Shown: piece after piece, positions 51,904 to 62,700 of the stretch
Position numbering within the stretch: the stretch's first letter is position 1
Layout of the letters: every line of letters starts with the position of its first letter
Origin: Phoma sp. XZ068
Lineage: Eukaryota > Ascomycota > Dothideomycetes > Pleosporales > Didymellaceae
Direction: 5' to 3'
NCBI GenBank assembly: GCA_004835665.1
Contig: RBKR01000005.1
Location: 682,001 to 746,000 of the forward strand
Length of the DNA stretch: 64,000 bases
Made by a program: the position numbers and the translations under genes
Notes under the pieces: generated by a model
Told to the model about the DNA's origin: nothing
Databases searched by the model: none
What the model saw: the letters and a program-made list of their open reading frames with translations, nothing else

Positions 51904-53187
51904 TTAGCCCTCGGTCGAGAAGACGTAGTCAGCCTCGAGAGTGTAGGCAGGGTCGTTAGGACCAAAGATCTGCCTCTTCTCGCGCTGCCATTCAGGCTGG
52001 TTGATGGCATCAATGTAATCCTGAACCTCCATGACAACGCAGCCGTACTTCTCAACGGTGCGGCGACGGCTGTCAAGACCCTGAGTAGACTTGATGGGAA
52101 GAGAACCTTTGCACAAATCAGTATTTTGCAGTCTGGCAGATGAAACATGAACTAACCATTCTGGCCACCACAGCTGTAGACCTGGAAAGCCTCCTGGTCA
52201 GTGAAGATGTCGACCTTGATACCAGACCATGCGCTAGACAAAGAGGCGACGGGGCCTGAGGTGCGCCAGTCAAAGGGTCCGTTCTGGTCACGGTTGACGG
52301 CGTAGCAGTTATCGTAGCCAGTGCAGTTGTAACCGCAGTTGCCGAGAAGCTCAGGTGCTGTAAGGTTGGCACCAATCTGCTTGGGGGAAGACCAGAAGTC
52401 ATTCACGGAGTACTTCTCGTTGGGAAGGATAGTGCCGTCAGGGATCAGAATGTTGTCAACACCAACACGCTGGCCGGAGTAGGGCAGGTACAGAGTGTGG
52501 TTAAGAGCAGTAGGAGTGTCAGGGTTTGCAAATCCGTCCAAGTTCCAGTAAGTGTGGGAGGTCAACATGATGGGTGTTTTCTTGGTAGTTGCGAGAGCAA
52601 CAATCTTGATGTTCCATGTGTTGGGAGACATGGTGTATGTGATGTAGCTGATGACCTCACCAGGAAATCCCTCCTTGCCATCAGGGTCAACGATGGAGAA
52701 CGTGATTGAAGATTCGGTGTGTGCGACCACCGTGAAGTTGCGCCAATCTACTAATGTCAGATTCCAGGATGAATAATGGCGAGAACTCCCACTTACCCCA
52801 TCCGTCAAGACCTCCATGCAGTGTGTCAGCACCGCCGTTCTCGTTAGGTGTGATGTGATAGTCAACGCCGTCGATGTTGAACGTGCTGTTCTTGATACGG
52901 TTTGCATAGCGTCCAGGCACACCTCCAAAGTGAGGGTGGACTGGGTCTACCGAGTAGTACGAGGCATTATCAAAACCAAGCACAACGTCGCGCTCTACGC
53001 CATCCTTGCCCTTAATGAAAAGGTTGGAGATAGACGCGCCGTAGGGAATGAATAACCCACGGATGCCTTCGGCGGAGATCTCGTACTTGCCGTTCTCATC
53101 AGGACCAGATGTGGTGTTGGTCGGGTAGTTGGACGGTGCCGCAATGGCAGTCGCCGCGAACAGCGCTGAGAGGAAAGTGATCTTCAT
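51904..53187 (-). CDS. Secreted aldose 1-epimerase (mutarotase) family protein
   Basis: 394 aa in three exons: 53187-52797, 52747-52157 and 52106-51904. Introns are 52748-52796 (GTAAGT, CTGAC, GTAG) and 52107-52156 (GTTAGT, TACTGAT, AAAG). Signal peptide MKITFLSALFAATAIAAPS. Galactose-mutarotase motifs: YGASISNLFIKGKDG, GRYANRIKNSTFNI (Asn-Arg substrate contacts), the first His in DTLHGGLDGWGKWDW-type context, LTSHTYWNLDG with the catalytic His, YSVNDFW, and a late Glu region MEVQDYIDAINQPEW. The enzyme interconverts alpha and beta sugars; the secreted form may act on plant-derived sugars. Good N-glycosylation sites. Confidence 0.92.
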
Positions 53188-54306
53188 CTTGGACCTGCGC
53201 TTGATGCTCGAGTTGAGAGGTAGATTGACAAGCTTTGCGGAGAGGTGGAGATCTGAAAACTGGGGAGAAGCTGGGGATATAAAATAGTGCGTCGTACCAC
53301 TCCACGAACCTGGTAACCAGGGTCTAACTACTTTCTTTCTCTCACCCGTTGCTCTCGCTAGCGCAGGCCCGTTGACGACGTAACATGACCTTGGTGAGCT
53401 AGAGGCGGGTTGTTACCGCGTGAAGAATCGCGCCTTTCCCCGCACATGGGCTCTCCATGTCGATCGTTCAGGAACACGAGCATGACGGAGTCGGCGCCGA
53501 AAGGATGGAGAGCCGCTCTACAGGCTCAAAAGACCTGCCTTCCCTTCATGCTTGTGTCGTACGCATCGCACAAGTTTTGTGCACCGTGTTGTGATCTGCA
53601 TCCCATGCGTGAAGACCCAGGGCAACCTCTTGAGTCAAGAAGCTCTGCAAGCTTCAAGCTTTCTCGAAGCTCCTTGTCATAGCTTTCGCTCACGGAACAT
53701 TGACGGCCGCTGAAGAACAGGCACCGGATGCTTGTAAAACGCCTCTCGGACTTTGGCCGACTCGCGGAAAAATCGGAATGACGCTGAGGAGGTTGATTTA
53801 GGATGTGGAGAGCGGCTGGGGCGTCCCTGCCATCCTTGTGCGCGGCTTCCAAGCTGCAAGGCGGGGAAGCTTGACCGTGCCACACTATTTGCTGACATTG
53901 GCTGCTTGCACGGGATGGTTTACCACATTAAGTACTCAGGCCGCATTGTATCCTTGTCATTTGATGTATACAAAGCGCAATTTAACTACCTAGGATTATT
54001 TGAAGATTGAGATTTCGAATGCCATTTCCTGGATGTACACCGAACGCCTCGTTTCCCTTTATCCATGCACTCTAGCTTGAGCAAGCAAGTGCCTCGTTAG
54101 ATCAAGCTTAGTGACACCAAGGGATATATGAACATAAACACCGTTACTGACAATATCAAACTACACTCAGGCTGTTGTATAATGCTAGCCCGTTTTCAGC
54201 GAGCTGCGTTTCCTGGCAGCTTTCGAAGACTGCCTAAGCCTTACGTTTCCCATGGAGGGCCAATTGTTTGAGCTCCGAGAGTTCTGCAAACCACAACTGA
54301 GTGAGA
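53188..54306. other. Intergenic, 1.12 kb
   Basis: Promoter of the epimerase on the left. Overlapping ORFs at 53410-54010 on both strands show no family content. No tRNA or repeat recognised. Confidence 0.45.
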
Positions 54307-56184
54307 CTACTCGACATCGAATGGGAGTGTCAATGCCTGTGCTTCGCTTTTGTACTCTACATGAGATCCAATCTTGCCATACGGTACAGACTCCTCTAGG
54401 CCAGGATCGGCCGTGTCGAGGGCGGCCGGTACGATAGGGTGGACATAGCGCGGATCGGAAATGCTTGTTGGCACGAATGGTGCGAAGGGGGCGTGCTGCT
54501 CTGCTGCAGCAACTTGAGCATCCAAGTGCCGGGCGATCGAGTCTGTCCGACCTTGAGGCCTCGGTGCTTCGATTTGGGAAACCACGTTAACCGCTGTCAA
54601 CAAGCTATCAAAGCTACTGCGGGACGGAAGTCGATGGGTATGATATAACAACTCATGTGTTTGTACACTAGGCCTAGCTACATTGCCCGTCTGCTGAGCT
54701 TTTGTATTTGCATGGGGCAGGTCGTTGAGCGTTTGTATACCAGATGTGTTGAGCAGCGGTGCATCGAAAACTGCTGGAGACATGGGCTGTGAGGCTGCGA
54801 CTTTAGGTTGGTTCTGTTTGGACAAAGAAGAACCGAACTTGGTCGTCTCAGATGTCAGCCGCCTATCCTTGCAGCTGGGGTGATCGTCCCAGGCAATGTC
54901 GGGTTTGTTGTGCTTAGCCCAGCATCCTGTTGTGGTTGCAAGGTCATTACGTTTCTTGCCCCAATGGTGTTTTTTAACCCCCGAAAGAGTCGCAAAGCCT
55001 TTACCGCAGAGTGCATGTATGAAGTTTCCTCCCGTTGAGTGATGCCGATCGGTGGAAGGATGTTTCCCCTCCTCTTGTCCGATTTCTGTTTGTTGTAATT
55101 CGGGCGGCGATTGAGAGATTGGTGTACGAGGTGGTTGCATGTCTGCAGACTGTTGCTCTTCCAATGTCGCAATATCGAAGGCATCGCCATTGGTCGACGG
55201 TGGTAGCACATCGTAACTAAGTGGCGGCGTTCGATCCGACTGGGCAGGCTGCTGCTGAAGAAAAGTGGGCCTCCGATACGATCCAGCGACTTGGGAATAT
55301 AGAACGGACGGATGCAGGTGAGTGCTGTAAGATGGACCCGGTGATGCTTGCAACTCAAATTGCTCGTCAACATAGTTGCCATCAGGTGGCAAGTTCATGC
55401 CTTCGTTGTTCCAAGTATCAGTGTAGCTCGAGTGATCCCATGGATTGCGAAATGCTGTATGGACAGGAGGTGGTGCACAAGTATCGTCATTTTCAACTGT
55501 ATAAATGGACTTTGCGCCGTGATCTATCCAGTGATGAGTGGGCGGATTAGGTAGCTGGAAGGGAGGGGGGACTGGAAGTAACGGGGATGAGACCACGGGA
55601 TTGTGATTACTGTAGCCATTGAATACCGGAAGACCGGCCAACTGATTAGCCTGAGGGAGTGGGAACCAGCTTGACGAGATCGATGGCAGGCGCATCTGCG
55701 GTTGAGACGCAGGCTGGAGGTATTGAGGGGCCGGCTGCAGAAACGGTTGCATTGGTTGGTCGATGAGGAGATCGAAATCGCCAGGAGCCCAGTCTGCCGC
55801 CGGGTGCATGAGAACATCCATCAACTCCTGCCTGAGATCGTTGTGGCCTTCGAGCGTATTGAGAATTGTTGTGTGCGCGTTTCGTTTGCTCAGTTCACCC
55901 CTTTTAAAGGCATCAAGCGTCTCGTGTACGTTATACAATTGGGATGAGTGCTCTCCAAAGCGAGCCTGACAAGGAGCGAGTCAGTACTGGTTTGAAATGA
56001 AAGACTTTCTTGCCAGGATCTTACCTTCAAGCTTTCAAGAAATTTGAGACTAACAGCTGTCAGCTCGTCGAGCTGAGCTGTAGCCTGCATGTCGGAAGGC
56101 GACCTGCATATAGTCAACCAGGGTGGCTAAGGTACATTAGACCCATGCGGCAGCTTACTGAAAGTTGGGTATCGACTGAGGCAT
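54307..56184 (-). CDS. Zinc-finger-like regulator with GKGFAT..GVKKHHWG module
   Basis: 587 aa in three exons: 56184-56159, 56103-56025 and 55965-54307. Introns are 56104-56158 (GTAAGC...GCAG) and 55966-56024 (GTAAGA, TACTGAC, CAG). The N-terminus (about 17-75) is helical: FLESLKARFGEHSSQLYNV then FKRGELSKRNAHTTILNTL and GHNDLRQELMDVL, reminiscent of the paired amphipathic helix of Sin3 proteins. A long Pro/Gln-rich middle follows. At about 345-395 lies ALCGKGFATLSGVKKHHWGKK...TTGCWAKHNKPDIAWDDHPSC, a variant C2H2 module seen in Dothideomycete proteins; the first Cys pair is incomplete (HALCGKG). Probably a nuclear transcription regulator; targets unknown. Confidence 0.8.
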
Positions 56185-56512
56185 CTGGAAAGTTGAGGTA
56201 GTGTACTGAGATCGAAATGTTGATGGGAAGTATTGTGATGTTTCCAACCCTCAAGGCCTTGGCGGCAGGCACGGCTGTGGTGAAGTGAAGTCAATGTGGG
56301 CCGCGAGCACGGCGCAACTGCGTAACAAAATCAGGTAGAGTGAAAATAACACAACAGTAAGGCTGTTCACACTTGCAGGTTCGTACAAGTCCAGAGAGCA
56401 AACGGCAGCGGCGCCCACTCACCATGTGTTGAACGCATGACGTCGATTTAATGTCTTCGTAACTTCCCTCTTTCACTGCGACAGCATCGTAAGCAAACAA
56501 TGCGCGTTGATC
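56185..56512. other. Intergenic, 328 bp
   Basis: Between the zinc-finger-like gene start and the amidohydrolase 3' end. No feature seen. Confidence 0.5.
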
Positions 56513-57879
56513 TCATCTGCACGGTGTGGTTGTCCGTCCTCGGTAGACCGTTTGTCGAACAGGGCCAGCATCGTACACCACTTCGGCAATGCTCTTCCTG
56601 CAGCGCCACCCGCTTCTCATGGTGTCAAACAACACAAAGTCTGCAGGCTCGCCGGGCTCAAAGCTCAGGGAGGAGGGTTGGCAGCCTATAGCAGCCTTTG
56701 CACGAGATGAGACGGCTTCCTGCATGACAGCATTAGCAAAGCTTTGGAAGAGACAAAGACAAGATGGTAGCTTACGTAGAGCAACTCAACGTCGTACTTG
56801 GTGGGTGCCTGGTAGAGACCCACACCAAGCTGTGCAATGCTCAGTGGATCACAATTTCCTTGCGGAGTGAAGGCGTTGCCAATGTTGTTTATCGCAATCG
56901 CAGCACTGAATCCATATCGCTTGATCAACTCCATGATTGGTAATGTTCCACGCACATTTTCCGGTGTCCTCATCATGAACAGATCAGAGGTAGGCAGCCC
57001 AACAAAGGAGACAGTAAGCTCGCCTATCTCCTGTTTCAACTGGTTCCATTCTTCGACCCGAAATCTTGTTAAACGTGTGCAATGCCCGAGGGTAACCCGC
57101 TTCCCGCCCACCTTCGTCCAATCTTGCTCCTTGAGTATCTTCAGAACATCCCAGATTAGTGGTTGCTTGTTTTCTTCGAGGAAGTAGTCCAGATGCAAAT
57201 CGAGATATTTCTTATTCCTGAGTGCCAAGGCAGATACCCAACGGACGTTGTCCTTCGACTTGTTTGAATCGTCTTCGACATAGGGCGTTGAGCCGAGCAC
57301 GTCCACGCTGCCATCGCTTGCTGCAGTCTCCATGAGCGTTCTGATCTCGGCGCCGCTGTCTTTCCCAGAAAATAGCGGAAGTTGGGCGAAGGCGCATATC
57401 TGAATGTCACATCTCTCCTTGTACAGCTCCCGCAGTTTCAGTCCTGCCTTTAAACACTTGAGTTGCACTACCCCATCTACCTCTACGAAAGCTCGCATGG
57501 CGGTGACACCGTGCTGTATGCTTTCCTCTATCAGTTGACTGCCCCGTCTCATAAGATCATCCTCTTCAAATCTTGCCTTTGCGGTGCTTGTCATTTCCAT
57601 GGCCTCTTTGAAGTCGCCACTCTTAATCTGCAAGTCGTCATACTTAGGGTCTTGGAGCAGGAAGCATTTATCCAGATGAATGTGGGCATGACAGAGAGAA
57701 GGGGCAATCAATCTATTGGATCCGTCTAGAGCTTCGCTTTGGTCAAGAACAGATAGACTTTGGTCGTGTGCTTCCACTGATGCTATTTGGCCTTCCTTGA
57801 TCGAAATGTCCCATAACTCAGAAGGAATCTTTCCTGGCAGGCGAACTCGCGAGATCTTCTTCAGTGGCGTAGGATGCAT
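56513..57879 (-). CDS. Amidohydrolase, cytosine deaminase-like
   Basis: 436 aa in two exons, 57879-56776 and 56719-56513; intron 56720-56775 (GTAAGC, GCTAAT, GCAG). Metal-dependent hydrolase of the amidohydrolase superfamily. The metal motif SLCHAHIHLDKCF is at about 65-77, LGHCTRL near 268 supplies a third His, and the C-terminal barrel end reads AIAINNIGNAFTPQGNCDPL. At this last place bacterial cytosine deaminases have an Asp metal ligand; here Asn residues occur, as I recall for the fungal subfamily, so activity on cytosine is doubtful. The last exon (FEPGEPADFVLFDT) is the small beta domain. No targeting signal. Confidence 0.85.
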
Positions 57880-58353
57880 CTTGTAATCTGACTAGACTCA
57901 GTGCCAGTAACGTATGTGATGAGGAGATGAGACTTGAAGAAAGATAGAGGGTCAATGATGATGTCGAAATGGAAATGGGAGATCCAGATAACTGTAATCT
58001 AGCTTCATGTGCGTTCGCTGATCGCCAGCTGCCAAGGAGAATGATCACACATGGTGAACAGATCGAACAGGCATCATGATGGCTTTCGCTGCATCTATCC
58101 ACTACTTTCCAACGGCGCAACCATTTTGCATGATGTTTGAAGATGCCGAAACACTGTTGAGTGAAGGTGCGGCGTTCCCAGCCGATGGTCGTGCCCCGCC
58201 TTCAACGTTTAAGGGGGGCGGCGTGCCAATCATTCAGCCCTGTGCACAGCTACCTTGACGCGTTTCCCAGACGCTCCTTCCTCCCATCTCGCATCATCGA
58301 GGAAGTCGCGACACCATCGTCGCTGCCGTTCTACGAAGTCGTGCCTATCCACA
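57880..58353. other. Divergent intergenic, 474 bp
   Basis: Promoters of the amidohydrolase (minus) and the SWIB protein (plus). No feature seen. Confidence 0.5.
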
Positions 58354-60134
58354 ATGCAGCAGGCGAATTATCGGAATTACAATTACCCGCAAAATGCAGG
58401 CACAATCGGAACTCCTGCTCGGCGAGGGCCCGGTACGTAACTCCACATCGCGAAATCCACCTCAGCACAACCAATCGCTCGCGCGCCTATCCTGAAAGCC
58501 AGTTATGATCAGTAGGGCTGACTTAGACGCCATGTTTCGCAAACCAGCCCCGATTGCGCATCCTCAACACCAAGCTGCGCAGCAGTACAACGCCGTAAAC
58601 ATGCAAGCACAGCAGCGTGCCGAAGCCGAACGACGCGAAAAGATGCGTCGGATCGCGAAGAACCCTACCGACAAGAATATTCCTGAAGGCGTCGAGGATG
58701 TCTGCATTGGCGACGGTGTAGCGCGCTACCGCGAGCTGCGCGAGATCGAGCGCACGCTCGACGCGACTATGATGCGCAAGAAGCTGGACGTGATGGACTC
58801 AAAGCATCACTCGAGAGCCTCGCGCTATGGTACGATGCGCATCTGGATCTCCAACACGGCCGAGAACCAGCCATGGCAGAGCAACGGCATCGATGCAGAC
58901 GCATTCGATTTTGAGAGCGACACCAACGCCACCTACCGCGTCAAGATTCAGGGTCGCCTACTGGACGAGGATGGTGATGAAGGCCTTGAGGACGAGGATG
59001 AGGACGAGGAGAGCAAAGATGCTGATGGTACGTACGCTTTGGCATAACTGTCCACTCGGGCGCATTCTCTAGAGCTTTGCGCAAGGTGTCCTTCTCCTCG
59101 CAAAGGCGTTGGCGCTACTCTGCTACCTTGTGTAATGATCCATTTGATTGTGCAACGCTGACCAAGAATCCTTAGCTATGGACGAAGATGGAGCAGAACC
59201 GAAGACAACCGCCTCGAAACCAAAGATGTTCTCGCAATACTTCAGCGCAATCACAATCGACTTCGACCGCAACAAAGACCTCCAGCCTGACAACTTCACA
59301 CAGATCGAGTGGAAGCGACCAGAGAACCCCACAGCGAAGGAGAGCAACTTCAGCGAGCTCGAATTTGAGCGCAAGGGCGACGAGAACATCAATGTCACGA
59401 TCAACCTGCAAAGATTCCAAAATCCCGAGGTTTTCCGTCTCAGCAAGCCTCTATCTGAACTGCTGGACACCGACGAGGAGGATCGAGCAGGCGTGCTAAT
59501 GGGTATCTGGGAGTATGCGCGGTCTCAGCACCTACAGCAAGACGATGACGAGCGCAAATTTGCCTGCGACTCAAAATTGAAAGCCCTGTTCAATGGCCAG
59601 GACTCTTTCTACTTCCCGAACCTCCCGCAGCTTATCAAGCCGCACCTCACTTCACTCCCACCCATCCAACTGCAATACACAATCCGCGTGGACAAGGACT
59701 ACCTTGCGCCTTCAGAGGCTGGGAAGCAAGCATCGGAGCCTACCGTATACGATGTGCAGGTAGCACTCGAGGACCCCATGCAGCCCCTGTTCCAGGACAT
59801 TTTGCGACGACCGGACAGTATCCAGACCTTGCAAGAAATCCAGAAGCTAGACGAGCAGTTGGTCTTACTCATGGGGGCCATAGGCCAGTCAAAGGCCAAG
59901 CACGCATTCTTCACCAGCATGGCCAAGGACCCCGTGGCATTCTTCAAGCGCTGGCTCTCATCGCAGAAGCGCGACCTGGAGGTCCTGCTCGGCGAAGCTA
60001 CAAGGGGTGGCGGTGAAGACGTATCTGGCGAGGAATGGAGGCGTGGAGGAGCTGATGGCGTCTGGGGTAGCGAGGTTGCAAAGGAGAGTGTTGCGTTGTG
60101 GCTGGCTAGGGCGCAGAACGTCAAGACACATTGA
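58354..60134 (+). CDS. SWIB/Snf12-Rsc6 subunit of SWI/SNF or RSC chromatin remodeller
   Basis: 512 aa in three exons: 58354-58432, 58527-59027 and 59176-60134. Introns are 58433-58526 and 59028-59175 (148 nt, CTGAC branch). Homologue of yeast Snf12/Rsc6 and animal BAF60. The N-terminus is Gln/Asn-rich (QQANYRNYNYPQNAG), then a basic helix, ERREKMRRIAKNPTDKN. A beta-rich conserved block (YGTMRIWISNTAENQPW, TYRVKIQGRLLDEDGDEG) is interrupted by an acidic run, followed by FSQYFSAITIDFDRNKD. The SWIB domain covers about 300-375 (FRLSKPLSELLDTDEE, GIWEYARSQHLQ, FYFPNLPQLIKPHL). The C-terminal FFTSMAKDPVAFFKRWLSSQKRDLEVL is also typical. Nuclear. Confidence 0.93.
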
Positions 60135-60409
60135 GGCATAGGACTTCGTACTCTGTTTTTGCCTGGAGCGGTTGGAGCATTGTCTGGGAATTGGCGTACT
60201 AGGAGCAGGGAGATCAGGCGCTACGAATGTCGCCTCGACAAGATACCCGAATATCAACTTTACTACATCGATTCGAGTCCGCTGATGACATGCTTTTCAG
60301 AAGCTATTGAGTGATAGAACTTGACCTTTTTAGGACTAGTCGGCCTGCGATAGCCGGACCTCGGGATGAGGATTGTTCCTCCAAGTCAATACATTCACTT
60401 TACACGATC

Positions 60410-62061
60410 ATGTCAAAGCCATCTCGGCCTTACCTACGAGACCTGCATTTCCGTGGTGTTGTCGAAGGGCTCACATACCTCGATGACAAGTCAAATCCGC
60501 TGTGTCACTTCTTTGGCGGTGTTCCGTTTGGTCTCCCGCCAGTAGGACCATTTCGCTTCCAGAAGCCGAGATCATTGCCAACATGCTATCGCTACGGAAC
60601 AAGATCCAACCCTGGGAGGTTCACTGGTAGTTGTGGGTTGTGTCCGCAGATCACTCGACAGGGGCTTGACGGTCGTCTGTGGGAGGAGGACTGTTTGCAG
60701 AGCAACATTTGGGTACCGACTGGCGAGCCACCTAAAAGAGGTCTGTAGTCACGTTAGTGATATGTAACAATGACTGACTATAAGTAGGATGGCCAGTGTT
60801 GTTCTACATACATGGTGGTTTCCTTCAGTTCGGCAACCCCAATGACATGGACATGCGCGCCTTTCTCAGTGACTCCCCTACGCGATGCATCGTAGTAGCG
60901 CCTGCCTATCGACTCAATCTCTTTGGCTTTCTGTCATCACCTGAGTTACTCCAAGCATGTCCCGATTTTGCTGTCAACCTTGGCTTTTGGGACCAGCGGC
61001 TCGCTCTGCAATGGACGTACGAGAATATCAGCTACTTCGGCGGCAATCCTTCAAACATTACTATTTCAGGGTACTCAGCTGGAGCGCACTCCGTGTTCCA
61101 CCAGCTAGCTTATGACCTTGATGTTCCTGAGAAGAAAGCCATAGTAAAGAGAGCGCTCCTACTTTCAAACGGACCGGGCCTGCAGCCAAAGAGCTTGGAA
61201 GAATCTCAACAGCAGTTCAACGAGCTTCTGGAAGCCGTCGGCATCTCATTGAGTTTGCGGCCATCTGAGAAGCTTACCAAGTTACGCGCATTACCTGCAA
61301 AAGCACTTATCGAAGCAAGCAACAAGATAAAGATCCATCAGTTCCGAGCCGTCACAGATGGAACGTTTGTCCGACATGATCTCATCAAGGAATTCGACAC
61401 CGGAAAGTTTGCACAGCGCCTGAAGCAACGGAATGTCAAGATCATGATGGGCGAATGTTCGGAGGAGCACTTTTTGTACGGGACTTGGAAGCCGCCAAAA
61501 GCCGGCTTCGACAACTTGTTTCGCCGTCTGGAGGCAGACTATCCCAAAGCCGCTGTCGAGGTGCTGATGAAGCACTACTTCCCTGATCGTAAGCTATCGA
61601 AGAAGTACAAGAGCTGGGGCGATGCCTTTGGACGTATATATGCGGACGTTCAGATCCATGCACTCGAGCGTGGCATGGCGAACGCATTGGTTGGACATGG
61701 TGCCGGCGATCTATTGCATCGGTATCGCATAGAATGGCGCGCAAAATGCGTGGACAAAAAGGTACCGAGGAAATATGGGCCAACGCACACCACGGATCTA
61801 CCAATCTGGTTCTGGGGCAATGGCAATGACCTGACGACGAGCGAGAAAGAGTTGGTCACGGAGGCGTTTCAGAAGCCACTATCGCAATTCCTGAATGGTG
61901 AAGCGGTGAACTGGGGTACAAAGGACAACATGCAGATTCGAACGCTCAAGAACACCGGGCATATTGCAATCGAAGACGATGAGAGATTGCAAGAAGGTCT
62001 GGAACTCTCGAACGCACTGCGCAAAGCCAATGCTCGACAGCCGCGGGAGTCAAAGTTGTAA
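60410..62061 (+). CDS. Type-B carboxylesterase, intracellular
   Basis: 534 aa; exons 60410-60740 and 60788-62061. The intron 60741-60787 has a non-standard GTCTGT donor but a clear GACTGAC branch and AGTAG end, and joins KRG to WPVLFYIHGG. No signal peptide. Motifs: FFGGVPFGLPPVGPFRF, EEDCLQSNIWVP, FYIHGGFLQFG (oxyanion hole), ISGYSAGAHS (Ser; Y replaces the usual E before it), MMGECSEEHFLY (acid) and GPTHTTDLPIWFWG (His). The complete triad suggests an active esterase; xenobiotic or ester breakdown is plausible, but the substrate is unknown. It is a different subgroup from the secreted esterase at 38-40 kb. Confidence 0.9.
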
Positions 62062-62186
62062 TCGAATCGAATACCATTGGAGAATACATATGTTGTGCAA
62101 CTGTCAAAAAAAAAATGCTAGCGCCACATCCACCTATCCGTCCTTCTTCTCCCCTTACGTCCGCGCCGCAACACCAACAAAATCAC

Positions 62187-62191
62187 AAAAA
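62187..62191 (-). terminator. Pol III terminator of tRNA-Pro
   Basis: Five T on the minus strand, five bases after the discriminator. Confidence 0.65.
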
Positions 62192-62258
62192 TCAACGGGC
62201 CCAACCGCGATTCGAACGCGGGGCCTCTTGCAGATTTGAGATGGACCCAAAGCAAGAA

Positions 62259-62310
62259 CTGACAGCTAGTTAGACACATGTGTAAGCACCGGGGGCGGGC
62301 TTGGACTTAC
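62259..62310 (-). other. Second spliceosome-type intron-like insert in tRNA-Pro
   Basis: 52 nt between tRNA positions 24 and 25. Donor GTAAGT, branch-like GTGTCTAAC, acceptor CTGTCAG. Confidence 0.82.
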
Positions 62311-62322
62311 TCATACCACTAG

Positions 62323-62371
62323 CTGGGTGCTTGTTAGGGGGAGCTCGGAAGCTGGAATTATGAAGACTTAC
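62323..62371 (-). other. First spliceosome-type intron-like insert in tRNA-Pro
   Basis: 49 nt between tRNA positions 11 and 12. Donor GTAAGT, branch-like CCCTAAC, acceptor CACCCAG. Confidence 0.82.
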
Positions 62372-62382
62372 ACCATTGGGCC

Positions 62383-62700
62383 GTCTTCTGATTGGTTAAG
62401 GGAGAGGGGGGGTTTATGGAATATATAGCTGGGTATTTGAATGGCAGTGTTAATGGTATGATAGAGTGTATGCAGGCTCGCAGGCGGTGAGCGAGCGAGG
62501 AAGACGCGGTGAGACAAAGCAAGGGATGTGGGGCGAGGCTGAGAGACAGGAGGGTCATCAGATGAAGCTAGTAGGTGGCTGGAAGCAATAGATAGATGTG
62601 AATCGTTATAAGCAAGAGGTATCGAACAGCTATAAACCCAGAACCTAACGCCGAACCAGGTACCCAACATTCGTGAAATCGTGACAACCAACGACACTCA
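62383..62700. other. Intergenic, 318 bp, upstream of tRNA-Pro
   Basis: Between tRNA-Pro and the 3' end of the last gene. Contains AACCAATCA (62397-62389, minus) and a TATA-like site. No protein gene. Confidence 0.55.
62422..62427 (-). promoter_or_regulatory. TATA-like element upstream of tRNA-Pro
   Basis: TATATA 40-45 bp upstream of the first tRNA base on the minus strand; AACCAATCA lies between, at 62397-62389. Confidence 0.4.

Larger units (their letters stand above)
62197..62382 (-). tRNA. tRNA-Pro(TGG) with two D-arm spliceosome-type inserts and a canonical intron
   Basis: Exon parts on the minus strand are 62382-62372, 62322-62311, 62258-62246 and 62232-62197, together 72 nt. Acceptor GGCCCAA pairs perfectly with TTGGGCC; discriminator C73. 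Joined D-arm reads TGGTCTAGTGGTATGAT, the standard eukaryotic tRNA-Pro D-arm and box A. Anticodon stem CTTGC/GCAAG holds TT-TGG-G...T, anticodon TGG at 62249-62247. T-arm CCGCG-TTCGAAT-CGCGG is perfect and includes box B. A 13-nt intron (62245-62233) follows position 37 as in normal nuclear tRNAs. Two further inserts split the D-stem: 62371-62323 after position 11 and 62310-62259 after position 24. Both begin GTAAGT, contain CTAAC and end CAG. All junctions restore canonical sequence exactly. A five-T terminator follows. Confidence 0.88.
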
